A stretch of DNA of 64,000 nt from Bilabrum cf. latius (taxonomy: Eukaryota > Bigyra: Bicosoecida > Bigyra > Bicosoecida). The translations under genes were made by a program, and so were the position numbers. Shown piece by piece: positions 1 to 10,616 of the stretch; position 1 is the first letter of the stretch; the number at the start of each line of letters is the position of its first letter. The notes beneath the pieces were generated by a model. It worked only from the letters and a program-made list of their open reading frames with translations, was not told the DNA's origin and did not search any database. The DNA lies in assembly GCA_965178125.1 (NCBI GenBank), contig OZ237769.1, positions 1-64,000 of the forward strand. Direction: 5' to 3'.

Positions 1-292
1 AAACGGATTCGTATTGATTCATCTGTTAAACAATTAAGAATTAAAGCTTTAAACCTTTCTTTAAAAAGGACGGCAAAAGTAGGGAAAAAGATGGGAAATG
101 AAGCATGGAGGTTGAAGAAGTTGGGAATTAGTAATTAGTAGCTAGTAACTAGTAGAAAGTAGAAAGACCTTGCCCTGTAGATTTTAGAACCAAGTATTAT
201 TGGTGAGGTGAAATTCTCAAATGCTTCTTAAATGAATCAAGACTTGGAACTAAATCCCATCTTTTTACTCTGTACTAGATACTAAGTACTAT

Positions 293-1665
293 TTATCTAT
301 ACACCCTCACTGTCCCCTGCTCAAACTTCTCAATGCGTCTCCCTCCAATCTCAGCATAATAAGTGATTTTATAAACGAACACTCCCGGTGGAGCATCCAC
401 GCCTTTGGAAGTTCCGTCCCAATAATCACCTATGTTATCATTGCTGAAAACAAGGATGCCCCAGCGATTAAAGATTTCAATTTGATAATTAAAACCGGCG
501 CAAGCACTTTTAATTTCAAATTCATCATTAAAGCCATCGCCATTTGGACTAAATGCATCGGGCATGACCAAATTGCAATCACAGAATTGATAGGATAAGC
601 TAAAATCTGTAGTCCGAACCCCACAAGGATGCACGTATTCGATGCCGTAGAGACCAGCCTCGCGGAAATGGAACAAGCCATTTTGGATAGGACTGCCATT
701 AATTCGCACTTCAGTAAATGGCTCCTGATTGAAGTCATAATAAAAGCTCTGTCTAAAACAAAGGCTTGTATCCGCAGGCAAAGGAACCTTTAGAGAATCA
801 AGATCCAGAAAATCTACGACAATAGTATCCTGGATCGTATCATTGTTTCCCATAATCCTCAGCCAATAGGCTCCACTTTGATAAACCGTTCTACTATGGG
901 AGGTACTGCCATTATCCCATAGGTAGTTTATGGTATTCGTATCGGGCATTATTATTTCCAGCGAATCGCCTAAACATAATGAAGTATCCTGTGGTAATCT
1001 GGGCAAGGGATCTGGAACCTGACCTTGAAAAATGGAATCAATTTGGTTGGAATTTAAGGCGCAGTCAAAAATCTTTAAGTCGTCAATCCTACCCTTAAAA
1101 AAGCGAATAGTCCTGGAGCGATGAGCGCCAATAACCAAGTGTACATAGGCGCTGAAAGAACTACCATTGGAATTGGAAAGTGCACCTGCCCTTAACTGTC
1201 CATTAAAATAGTAAAAGCAACTATCTGGTGTGCGCACCAGTGCAACATGGAACCATTTTGCCGTATCAATTGGCGCTGCATAGGTTAAACTACCTGTACC
1301 TCCTGCCCTACCCACCAAGCTTCCATTATCGATTTCTGAACTAAATGCACCGTAATTAAGGGTGTTGGCATCATGCGAAATAATGGAGCTCCTAGTGTTG
1401 ATTTGCTCTGCGTACGCCCAAAAAGTTACAGTGCGGCTGGGGAAATCATAAGTCGTATAGGTGTCAATATAATCGTCTACCCCGTCAAAATAAACGGCTC
1501 CGTTTGGATTGTTAAAGCGGTCTGGAGCAGGACTTAGGTTTCCGCCAAAAAAGGTTCCATGATTTTGGTAAACACTTGAATCTTGGGCATCACCATTTAA
1601 GGGGAAGTGAGCCCGTAAATCACATTGCGCCGAAATTGATTGGGCACCTAATGCACAGAGAAGAA
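293..1665 (-). CDS. Bacteroidetes-type secreted LamG / gliding C-terminal (CHU_C) protein, 5' end cut off
   Basis: A minus-strand frame ends at a TAA at 293-295. Its N-terminus is the hydrophobic tail of a signal peptide (LFLLCALGAQSISAQ) and it runs straight into telomeric repeat, so only the first few codons are missing. A LamG-type concanavalin-like domain follows (about 160 residues, with FDGVDDYIDT and KGRIDDLKIFD), then a short Ig/PKD-like stretch (YLWDNGSTS). The C-terminus is the gliding-motility-associated domain, with AFSPNGDGFNDEFEI, FNRWG and the terminal TVRVYR. That domain directs secretion by the type IX system, which is known only in Bacteroidetes, so the product would be cell-surface or secreted. 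Base composition is much more AT-rich than the rest of the window and no UAG occurs in frame. Bases 1-292 are AT-rich downstream sequence with no gene. This is most likely a co-cultured bacterium joined by assembly or library chimerism. Confidence 0.85.
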
Positions 1666-2458
1666 ATAACCCTAACCCTAACCCTAACCCTAACCCTAAC
1701 CCTAACCCTAACCTAACCCTAACCCTAACCCTAACCCTAACCCTAACCCTAACCCTAACCCTAACCCTAACCCTAACCCTAACCCTAACCCTAACCCTAA
1801 CCCTAACCCTAACCCTAACCCTAACCCTAACCCTAACCCTAACCCTAACCCTAACCCTAACCCTAACCCTAACCCTAACCCTAACCCTAACCCTAACCCT
1901 AACCCTAACCCTAACCCTAACCCTAACCCTAACCCTAACCCTAACCCTAACCCTAACCCTAACCCTAACCCTAACCCTAACCCTAACCCTAACCCTAACC
2001 CTAACCCTAACCCTAACCCTAACCCTAACCCTAACCCTAACCCTAACCCTAACCCTAACCCTAACCCTAACCCTAACCCTAACCCTAACCCTAACCCTAA
2101 CCCTAACCCTAACCCTAACCCTAACCCTAACCCTAACCCTAACCCTAACCCTAACCCTAACCCTAACCCTAACCCTAACCCTAACCCTAACCCTAACCCT
2201 AACCCTAACCCTAACCCTAACCCTAACCCTAACCCTAACCCTAACCCTAACCCTAACCCTAACCCTAACCCTAACCCTAACCCTAACCCTAACCCTAACC
2301 CTAACCCTAACCCTAACCCTAACCCTAACCCTAACCCTAACCCTAACCCTAACCCTAACCCTAACCCTAACCCTAACCCTAACCCTAACCCTAACCCTAA
2401 CCCTAACCCTAACCCTAACCCTAACCCTAACCCTAACCCTAACCCTAACCCTAACCCT
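1666..2458 (+). repeat. Telomeric (CCCTAA)n tract 1
   Basis: About 130 copies of CCCTAA with one shortened unit near 1710. The C-rich strand on the plus strand means this tract caps the sequence to its right. It abuts the bacterial gene on the left and position 2459 of the subtelomeric unit on the right. Confidence 0.97.
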
Positions 2459-5279
2459 GGCAGCTGTCGGTGCGGAACCCTCCTCCGATGACGAGTGAAA
2501 AGCAGCCAGGCGGATGGCAATTGAGGTCAGTGGCAGCTGGGCCAGCTTGTGAGAGGAGCTTGCCAAAGTGCCAGCCAGTGACCCGTTAGGACGGAATAGT
2601 AGGAGCCAAGAGGCATTCTGTTTAGTCTTGGCTGTCAGCCGATGAATACCTTAAGTCAAAGCAATCCATCAATCGAATACAACGGTCATGTACACAATAC
2701 CCATTCTACAATTGACGAATCCACAATGCATTCTACAGAGACAAGCAATTCTTCATCCGGCCATATCGGCGCCGCGCGACAAAAACGGATCCTAATAAAA
2801 TTTTGCCCCATGTTGTGCCCCAGGACCGACCCAATGCAGTTTGAATCATCTTCATATCTACTCTGGTTGCCGAGATCTCAATTCCGTATTTTGGTCCACG
2901 AAACTCTTCATCCGGCCATATCGGCGCCGCGCGACAAAAACGGATCCTAATAAAATTTTGCCCCATGTTGTGCCCCAGGACCGACCCAATGCAGTTTGAA
3001 TCATCTTCATATCTACTCTGGTTGCCGAGATCTCAATTCCGTATTTTGGTCCACGAAACTCTTCATCCGGCCATATCGGCGCCGCGCGACAAAAACGGAT
3101 CCTAATAAAATTTTGCCCCATGTTGTGCCCCAGGACCGACCCAATGCAGTTTGAATCATCTTCATATCTACTCTGGTTGCCGAGATCTCAATTCCGTATT
3201 TTGGTCCACGAAACTCTTCATCCGGCCATATCGGCGCCGCGCGACAAAAACGGATCCTAATAAAATTTTGCCCCATGTTGTGCCCCAGGACCGACCCAAT
3301 GCAGTTTGAATCATCTTCATATCTACTCTGGTTGCCGAGATCTCAATTCCGTATTTTGGTCCACGAAACTCTTCATCCGGCCATATCGGCGCCGCGCGAC
3401 AAAAACGGATCCTAATAAAATTTTGCCCCATGTTGTGCCCCAGGACCGACCCAATGCAGTTTGAATCATCTTCATATCTACTCTGGTTGCCGAGATCTCA
3501 ATTCCGTATTTTGGTCCACGAAACTCTTCATCCGGCCATATCGGCGCCGCGCGACAAAAACGGATCCTAATAAAATTTTGCCCCATGTTGTGCCCCAGGA
3601 CCGACCCAATGCAGTTTGAATCATCTTCATATCTACTCTGGTTGCCGAGATCTCAATTCCGTATTTTGGTCCACGAAACTCTTCATCCGGCCATATCGGC
3701 GCCGCGCGACAAAAACGGATCCTAATAAAATTTTGCCCCATGTTGTGCCCCAGGACCGACCCAATGCAGTTTGAATCATCTTCATATCTACTCTGGTTGC
3801 CGAGATCTCAATTCCGTATTTTGGTCCACGAAACTCTTCATCCGGCCATATCGGCGCCGCGCGACAAAAACGGATCCTAATAAAATTTTGCCCCATGTTG
3901 TGCCCCAGGACCGACCCAATGCAGTTTGAATCATCTTCATATCTACTCTGGTTGCCGAGATCTCAATTCCGTATTTTGGTCCACGAAACTCTTCATCCGG
4001 CCATATCGGCGCCGCGCGACAAAAACGGATCCTAATAAAATTTTGCCCCATGTTGTGCCCCAGGACCGACCCAATGCAGTTTGAATCATCTTCATATCTA
4101 CTCTGGTTGCCGAGATCTCAATTCCGTATTTTGGTCCACGAAACTCTTCATCCGGCCATATCGGCGCCGCGCGACAAAAACGGATCCTAATAAAATTTTG
4201 CCCCATGTTGTGCCCCAGGACCGACCCAATGCAGTTTGAATCATCTTCATATCTACTCTGGTTGCCGAGATCTCAATTCCGTATTTTGGTCCACGAAACT
4301 CTTCATCCGGCCATATCGGCGCCGCGCGACAAAAACGGATCCTAATAAAATTTTGCCCCATGTTGTGCCCCAGGACCGACCCAATGCAGTTTGAATCATC
4401 TTCATATCTACTCTGGTTGCCGAGATCTCAATTCCGTATTTTGGTCCACGAAACTCTTCATCCGGCCATATCGGCGCCGCGCGACAAAAACGGATCCTAA
4501 TAAAATTTTGCCCCATGTTGTGCCCCAGGACCGACCCAATGCAGTTTGAATCATCTTCATATCTACTCTGGTTGCCGAGATCTCAATTCCGTATTTTGGT
4601 CCACGAAACTCTTCATCCGGCCATATCGGCGCCGCGCGACAAAAACGGATCCTAATAAAATTTTGCCCCATGTTGTGCCCCAGGACCGACCCAATGCAGT
4701 TTGAATCATCTTCATATCTACTCTGGTTGCCGAGATCTCAATTCCGTATTTTGGTCCACGAAACTCTTCATCCGGCCATATCGGCGCCGCGCGACAAAAA
4801 CGGATCCTAATAAAATTTTGCCCCATGTTGTGCCCCAGGACCGACCCAATGCAGTTTGAATCATCTTCATATCTACTCTGGTTGCCGAGATCTCAATTCC
4901 GTATTTTGGTCCACGAAACTCTTCATCCGGCCATATCGGCGCCGCGCGACAAAAACGGATCCTAATAAAATTTTGCCCCATGTTGTGCCCCAGGACCGAC
5001 CCAATGCAGTTTGAATCATCTTCATATCTACTCTGGTTGCCGAGATCTCAATTCCGTATTTTGGTCCACGAAACTCTTCATCCGGCCATATCGGCGCCGC
5101 GCGACAAAAACGGATCCTAATAAAATTTTGCCCCATGTTGTGCCCCAGGACCGACCCAATGCAGTTTGAATCATCTTCATATCTACTCTGGTTGCCGAGA
5201 TCTCAATTCCGTATTTTGATGCAAAAAATGAAGATGAAAATATTTTTTCCTCGACCCTGTCCCTGACTTTATATTAGAT
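2459..5279 (+). repeat. Subtelomeric unit, copy 1 (left-truncated)
   Basis: This 2,821-base block appears again at 6009-8829, offset by exactly 3,550 bases, with no difference I could find. It holds the last 13 codons of the acidic-protein ORF (to the TGA at about 2498), a 250-base spacer, a satellite array and a 60-base AT-rich tail that runs into the next telomere tract. It lacks the ORF sequence that precedes position 6009 in the second copy; telomere repeat replaces it. Confidence 0.9.
2751..5218 (+). repeat. 155-bp satellite array A, 16 copies
   Basis: Tandem copies with a period of exactly 155 bases, starting at cttcatccgg in positions 2751, 2906 and so on to 5076. The copies look identical. 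The small minus-strand ORFs (MGQNFIRIRF type) recur once per unit and are by-products of the repeat. Confidence 0.97.
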
Positions 5280-5497
5280 ACCCTAACCCTAACCCTAACC
5301 CTAACCCTAACCCTAACCCTAACCCTAACCCTAACCCTAACCCTAACCCTAACCCTAACCCTAACCCTAACCCTAACCCTAACCCTAACCCTAACCCTAA
5401 CCCTAACCCTAACCCTAACCCTAACCCTAACCCTAACCCTAACCCTAACCCTAACCCTAACCCTAACCCTAACCCTAACCCTAACCCTAACCCTAAC
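5280..5497 (+). repeat. Telomeric (CCCTAA)n tract 2
   Basis: About 36 perfect copies in the same orientation as tract 1. The left junction (attagata then ccctaa) is identical to the one at 8829/8830, so it belongs to the repeated subtelomeric unit. The right side joins directly to a truncated ORF. Confidence 0.97.
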
Positions 5498-6048
5498 TTA
5501 GTGGAGGAGCTGGCCGCGCCATTGACCAGGAGAAGAGGGGAGCAAGTGGCGCAAGGAGTGGAGCAGCAGCATCACTGCCTCGACAGGACTCTGAGGAAGA
5601 TGAAGAGGAGATCGGTGGTCGGTACCACGCAGACGCAGCCGGAGAGGAGGACGAGGATGAAGCTCCGATAGGGCTCGTGCAGCAGGACGAGGAGGATGGG
5701 GACGAGCTGGATGAGGAAGAAGAGAACGAGGCCCAGAACCAGCAAGACGACTCTGAGAACGACGGTGGAGTGGAGGACAACGGCTTCACCGACTAGCAGC
5801 GGCACCTGGTGGACCGCATTCTCACTGCCTGCGATGACACCGCGCTGGGCGTCAGCCGGACTGTCGACGACATGGTCGAGGACGTGCAGGAAACAATTGC
5901 AGAGAGGGACCACGGATTGGGCATGCTCGCAGACCTGATGACGGCCCTCGAGAAGACGGCGGAAGGAGATCTCAATGCGGCAGACGTGGACGCTGTGGAG
6001 GCGCTCCTGGCAGCTGTCGGTGCGGAACCCTCCTCCGATGACGAGTGA
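5498..6048 (+). pseudogene. Telomere-truncated gene for an acidic protein (one internal UAG)
   Basis: One frame runs from the telomere junction to a TGA at 6046-6048, about 182 codons, with an in-frame UAG at 5794-5796 read as Gln. The first 110 residues are strongly acidic and low in complexity (runs such as EEDEDEAP and ELDEEEENEA). The rest looks folded and helical (RTVDDMVEDVQETIAERD, DLMTALEKTAEGDL) and ends PSSDDE. No start codon is retained, because the 5' end is replaced by CCCTAA repeats. The same ORF is cut further 3' in the copy at 2459. I do not recognise the family. It may be the 3' end of a longer subtelomeric gene. Confidence 0.6.
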
Positions 6049-8829
6049 AAAGCAGCCAGGCGGATGGCAATTGAGGTCAGTGGCAGCTGGGCCAGCTTGT
6101 GAGAGGAGCTTGCCAAAGTGCCAGCCAGTGACCCGTTAGGACGGAATAGTAGGAGCCAAGAGGCATTCTGTTTAGTCTTGGCTGTCAGCCGATGAATACC
6201 TTAAGTCAAAGCAATCCATCAATCGAATACAACGGTCATGTACACAATACCCATTCTACAATTGACGAATCCACAATGCATTCTACAGAGACAAGCAATT
6301 CTTCATCCGGCCATATCGGCGCCGCGCGACAAAAACGGATCCTAATAAAATTTTGCCCCATGTTGTGCCCCAGGACCGACCCAATGCAGTTTGAATCATC
6401 TTCATATCTACTCTGGTTGCCGAGATCTCAATTCCGTATTTTGGTCCACGAAACTCTTCATCCGGCCATATCGGCGCCGCGCGACAAAAACGGATCCTAA
6501 TAAAATTTTGCCCCATGTTGTGCCCCAGGACCGACCCAATGCAGTTTGAATCATCTTCATATCTACTCTGGTTGCCGAGATCTCAATTCCGTATTTTGGT
6601 CCACGAAACTCTTCATCCGGCCATATCGGCGCCGCGCGACAAAAACGGATCCTAATAAAATTTTGCCCCATGTTGTGCCCCAGGACCGACCCAATGCAGT
6701 TTGAATCATCTTCATATCTACTCTGGTTGCCGAGATCTCAATTCCGTATTTTGGTCCACGAAACTCTTCATCCGGCCATATCGGCGCCGCGCGACAAAAA
6801 CGGATCCTAATAAAATTTTGCCCCATGTTGTGCCCCAGGACCGACCCAATGCAGTTTGAATCATCTTCATATCTACTCTGGTTGCCGAGATCTCAATTCC
6901 GTATTTTGGTCCACGAAACTCTTCATCCGGCCATATCGGCGCCGCGCGACAAAAACGGATCCTAATAAAATTTTGCCCCATGTTGTGCCCCAGGACCGAC
7001 CCAATGCAGTTTGAATCATCTTCATATCTACTCTGGTTGCCGAGATCTCAATTCCGTATTTTGGTCCACGAAACTCTTCATCCGGCCATATCGGCGCCGC
7101 GCGACAAAAACGGATCCTAATAAAATTTTGCCCCATGTTGTGCCCCAGGACCGACCCAATGCAGTTTGAATCATCTTCATATCTACTCTGGTTGCCGAGA
7201 TCTCAATTCCGTATTTTGGTCCACGAAACTCTTCATCCGGCCATATCGGCGCCGCGCGACAAAAACGGATCCTAATAAAATTTTGCCCCATGTTGTGCCC
7301 CAGGACCGACCCAATGCAGTTTGAATCATCTTCATATCTACTCTGGTTGCCGAGATCTCAATTCCGTATTTTGGTCCACGAAACTCTTCATCCGGCCATA
7401 TCGGCGCCGCGCGACAAAAACGGATCCTAATAAAATTTTGCCCCATGTTGTGCCCCAGGACCGACCCAATGCAGTTTGAATCATCTTCATATCTACTCTG
7501 GTTGCCGAGATCTCAATTCCGTATTTTGGTCCACGAAACTCTTCATCCGGCCATATCGGCGCCGCGCGACAAAAACGGATCCTAATAAAATTTTGCCCCA
7601 TGTTGTGCCCCAGGACCGACCCAATGCAGTTTGAATCATCTTCATATCTACTCTGGTTGCCGAGATCTCAATTCCGTATTTTGGTCCACGAAACTCTTCA
7701 TCCGGCCATATCGGCGCCGCGCGACAAAAACGGATCCTAATAAAATTTTGCCCCATGTTGTGCCCCAGGACCGACCCAATGCAGTTTGAATCATCTTCAT
7801 ATCTACTCTGGTTGCCGAGATCTCAATTCCGTATTTTGGTCCACGAAACTCTTCATCCGGCCATATCGGCGCCGCGCGACAAAAACGGATCCTAATAAAA
7901 TTTTGCCCCATGTTGTGCCCCAGGACCGACCCAATGCAGTTTGAATCATCTTCATATCTACTCTGGTTGCCGAGATCTCAATTCCGTATTTTGGTCCACG
8001 AAACTCTTCATCCGGCCATATCGGCGCCGCGCGACAAAAACGGATCCTAATAAAATTTTGCCCCATGTTGTGCCCCAGGACCGACCCAATGCAGTTTGAA
8101 TCATCTTCATATCTACTCTGGTTGCCGAGATCTCAATTCCGTATTTTGGTCCACGAAACTCTTCATCCGGCCATATCGGCGCCGCGCGACAAAAACGGAT
8201 CCTAATAAAATTTTGCCCCATGTTGTGCCCCAGGACCGACCCAATGCAGTTTGAATCATCTTCATATCTACTCTGGTTGCCGAGATCTCAATTCCGTATT
8301 TTGGTCCACGAAACTCTTCATCCGGCCATATCGGCGCCGCGCGACAAAAACGGATCCTAATAAAATTTTGCCCCATGTTGTGCCCCAGGACCGACCCAAT
8401 GCAGTTTGAATCATCTTCATATCTACTCTGGTTGCCGAGATCTCAATTCCGTATTTTGGTCCACGAAACTCTTCATCCGGCCATATCGGCGCCGCGCGAC
8501 AAAAACGGATCCTAATAAAATTTTGCCCCATGTTGTGCCCCAGGACCGACCCAATGCAGTTTGAATCATCTTCATATCTACTCTGGTTGCCGAGATCTCA
8601 ATTCCGTATTTTGGTCCACGAAACTCTTCATCCGGCCATATCGGCGCCGCGCGACAAAAACGGATCCTAATAAAATTTTGCCCCATGTTGTGCCCCAGGA
8701 CCGACCCAATGCAGTTTGAATCATCTTCATATCTACTCTGGTTGCCGAGATCTCAATTCCGTATTTTGATGCAAAAAATGAAGATGAAAATATTTTTTCC
8801 TCGACCCTGTCCCTGACTTTATATTAGAT
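6009..8829 (+). repeat. Subtelomeric unit, copy 2
   Basis: Identical counterpart of 2459-5279. With the telomere tract and ORF in front of it (5280-6008) it makes a 3,550-base tandem unit: telomere tract, ORF, satellite, tail. This layout resembles the Y' elements of yeast, which are also tandem, co-oriented and separated by short telomeric tracts. The resemblance is in architecture only. Confidence 0.9.
6301..8768 (+). repeat. 155-bp satellite array B, 16 copies
   Basis: Same 155-base unit as array A, first copy at 6301 and last starting at 8626. It has the same copy number (16) and the same flanks as array A. Confidence 0.97.
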
Positions 8830-9350
8830 ACCCTAACCCTAACCCTAACCCTAACCCTAACCCTAACCCTAACCCTAACCCTAACCCTAACCCTAACCCT
8901 AACCCTAACCCTAACCCTAACCCTAACCCTAACCCTAACCCTAACCCTAACCCTAACCCTAACCCTAACCCTAACCCTAACCCTAACCCTAACCCTAACC
9001 CTAACCCTAACCCTAACCCTAACCCTAACCCTAACCCTAACCCTAACCCTAACCCTAACCCTAACCCTAACCCTAACCCTAACCCTAACCCTAACCCTAA
9101 CCCTAACCCTAACCCTAACCCTAACCCTAACCCTAACCCTAACCCTAACCCTAACCCTAACCCTAACCCTAACCCTAACCCTAACCCTAACCCTAACCCT
9201 AACCCTAACCCTAACCCTAACCCTAACCCTAACCCTAACCCTAACCCTAACCCTAACCCTAACCCTAACCCTAACCCTAACCCTAACCCTAACCCTAACC
9301 CTAACCCTAACCCTAACCCTAACCCTAACCCTAACCTAACCCTAACCCTA
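8830..9350 (+). repeat. Telomeric (CCCTAA)n tract 3
   Basis: About 86 copies in the same orientation, with one short unit near 9333. It joins non-satellite sequence at about 9350. Confidence 0.97.
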
Positions 9351-9995
9351 GTTTCTCCTAACACGAACGCCGGATCAACGCATAGTACCGAGCCTTCCGA
9401 TGCAGTACAAATTTGCTGTAGTACGGAATACAAATGGCTACGCTAGTGCGCAGATACATGCGTACCAACCTATACAATGAACCGCAAGCTTTCTTGAGCT
9501 ATGCAGCTTGCAGCGATGCAAATGCCCCGTCGAACGGCAAGACAGTCCAAGACGAAGTCACCGGGAACCACTCCAAGCAACTTCCACGGCGATGTGTGTT
9601 CCTACTTGGGACCTAAACCATGCTTCTACATCATTCAATCCCTCGAACTTTTCGAATCCTGGCAGCAGTCGGTCGTGTTCCGTAATCAACTGTTGCCAGT
9701 GGCGCCGCGCACACACCCTGAGCCAAAATATCCGTTCAGTGCAACACCCATTGCAACAAGTCTAGGATGGCCAGTGAACATTTTTGCACCATCGATAATG
9801 CGTGCAGTATCGTTAATGAAAAGGACTAGCTCGCATCTATGCGCAAGGTGCTTACACGGTTGGAGCAAGCCCTAACTCGACGGTCCATTCATTGGCAGCA
9901 AGTACCAGTGAGACCAGCTGTTGCACATGCTACAATGGTCCCGTCATGGCTCGCTAACTGATATTAAGTATATACCCGTATAATAACTTTCGCAG
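9351..9995. other. Region upstream of the giant gene, possible 5' exon
   Basis: An ATG at 9434 opens a 60-codon frame (MATLVRRYMRTNLYNEPQAF) ending in TAA. It could be a first exon of the gene downstream, but I could not find a convincing splice path. Nothing else is supported here. Confidence 0.3.
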
Positions 9996-10577
9996 ATCGC
10001 AGAGGAGAAATTGAGCTTAATCCGCGAGTTCAACCACGACTAGCCAAATCCACCCCGTGAAGTGAGACGTTTTTCATCGGTTTGCATCAACCAGTTACAA
10101 ATTTCAGTTTTCGGCACAAGTGCTACGCTTATAATTTCATGCGCCATCTCACAGATGGATGGTGTCGAGACCCAAGAGATCGAGGACTGTCTCCGCTTGC
10201 TGCAAGTAAAAGCTGCTGACTTCGACAACTTGCTGGCTTCTCTACTCGTGGTGTACGATACACCGAGCGCCAATGCAGAGATCTCCCACAAGACGACCAT
10301 TCAATGGCTGCTGGAATCATCAGACCTACATTCCGATGTATCTTTGGTTGATTGCTGCCAATATGCTCCTCATGATCACCTCCCCGCGCAAGCAGCGCTG
10401 GCAAGCAGGACAGTGGCTCCCTCAGTGCATATTGATGGAGTGAGGTAGCCGTTGGCGGGTCCAACGGAGCACCTGCAGTCGCCAGGCAGTAGCAGCAGTA
10501 ACAGCAGTAACAGCAGTAGCAGCAGTAGCAGCAGTAGCAGCAGTAGCAGCAGTAGCAGCAGTAGCAGCAGTAGCAGT

Positions 10578-10616
<39 letters not shown>

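Noticed and set aside
1-1665. Horizontal transfer of a Bacteroidetes gene into the host
   Set aside because: No host code use, very different base composition, truncation at the telomere, and a telomere orientation that does not fit healing of this fragment.
1666-2520. Long minus-strand ORFs of repeating Val-Arg or Leu-Gly through the telomere tracts
   Set aside because: Pure translation of TTAGGG repeats. The 757-codon ORF is the bacterial gene fused by chance to repeat sequence.
2858-8686. Many identical 87-residue minus-strand ORFs (MGQNFIRIRF type)
   Set aside because: One per 155-base satellite unit, overlapping its neighbours, with no coding character.
2751-8768. CRISPR-like arrays
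   Set aside because: The 155-base and 77-base repeats have no unique spacers and no cas genes; they are satellites in a eukaryotic subtelomere.
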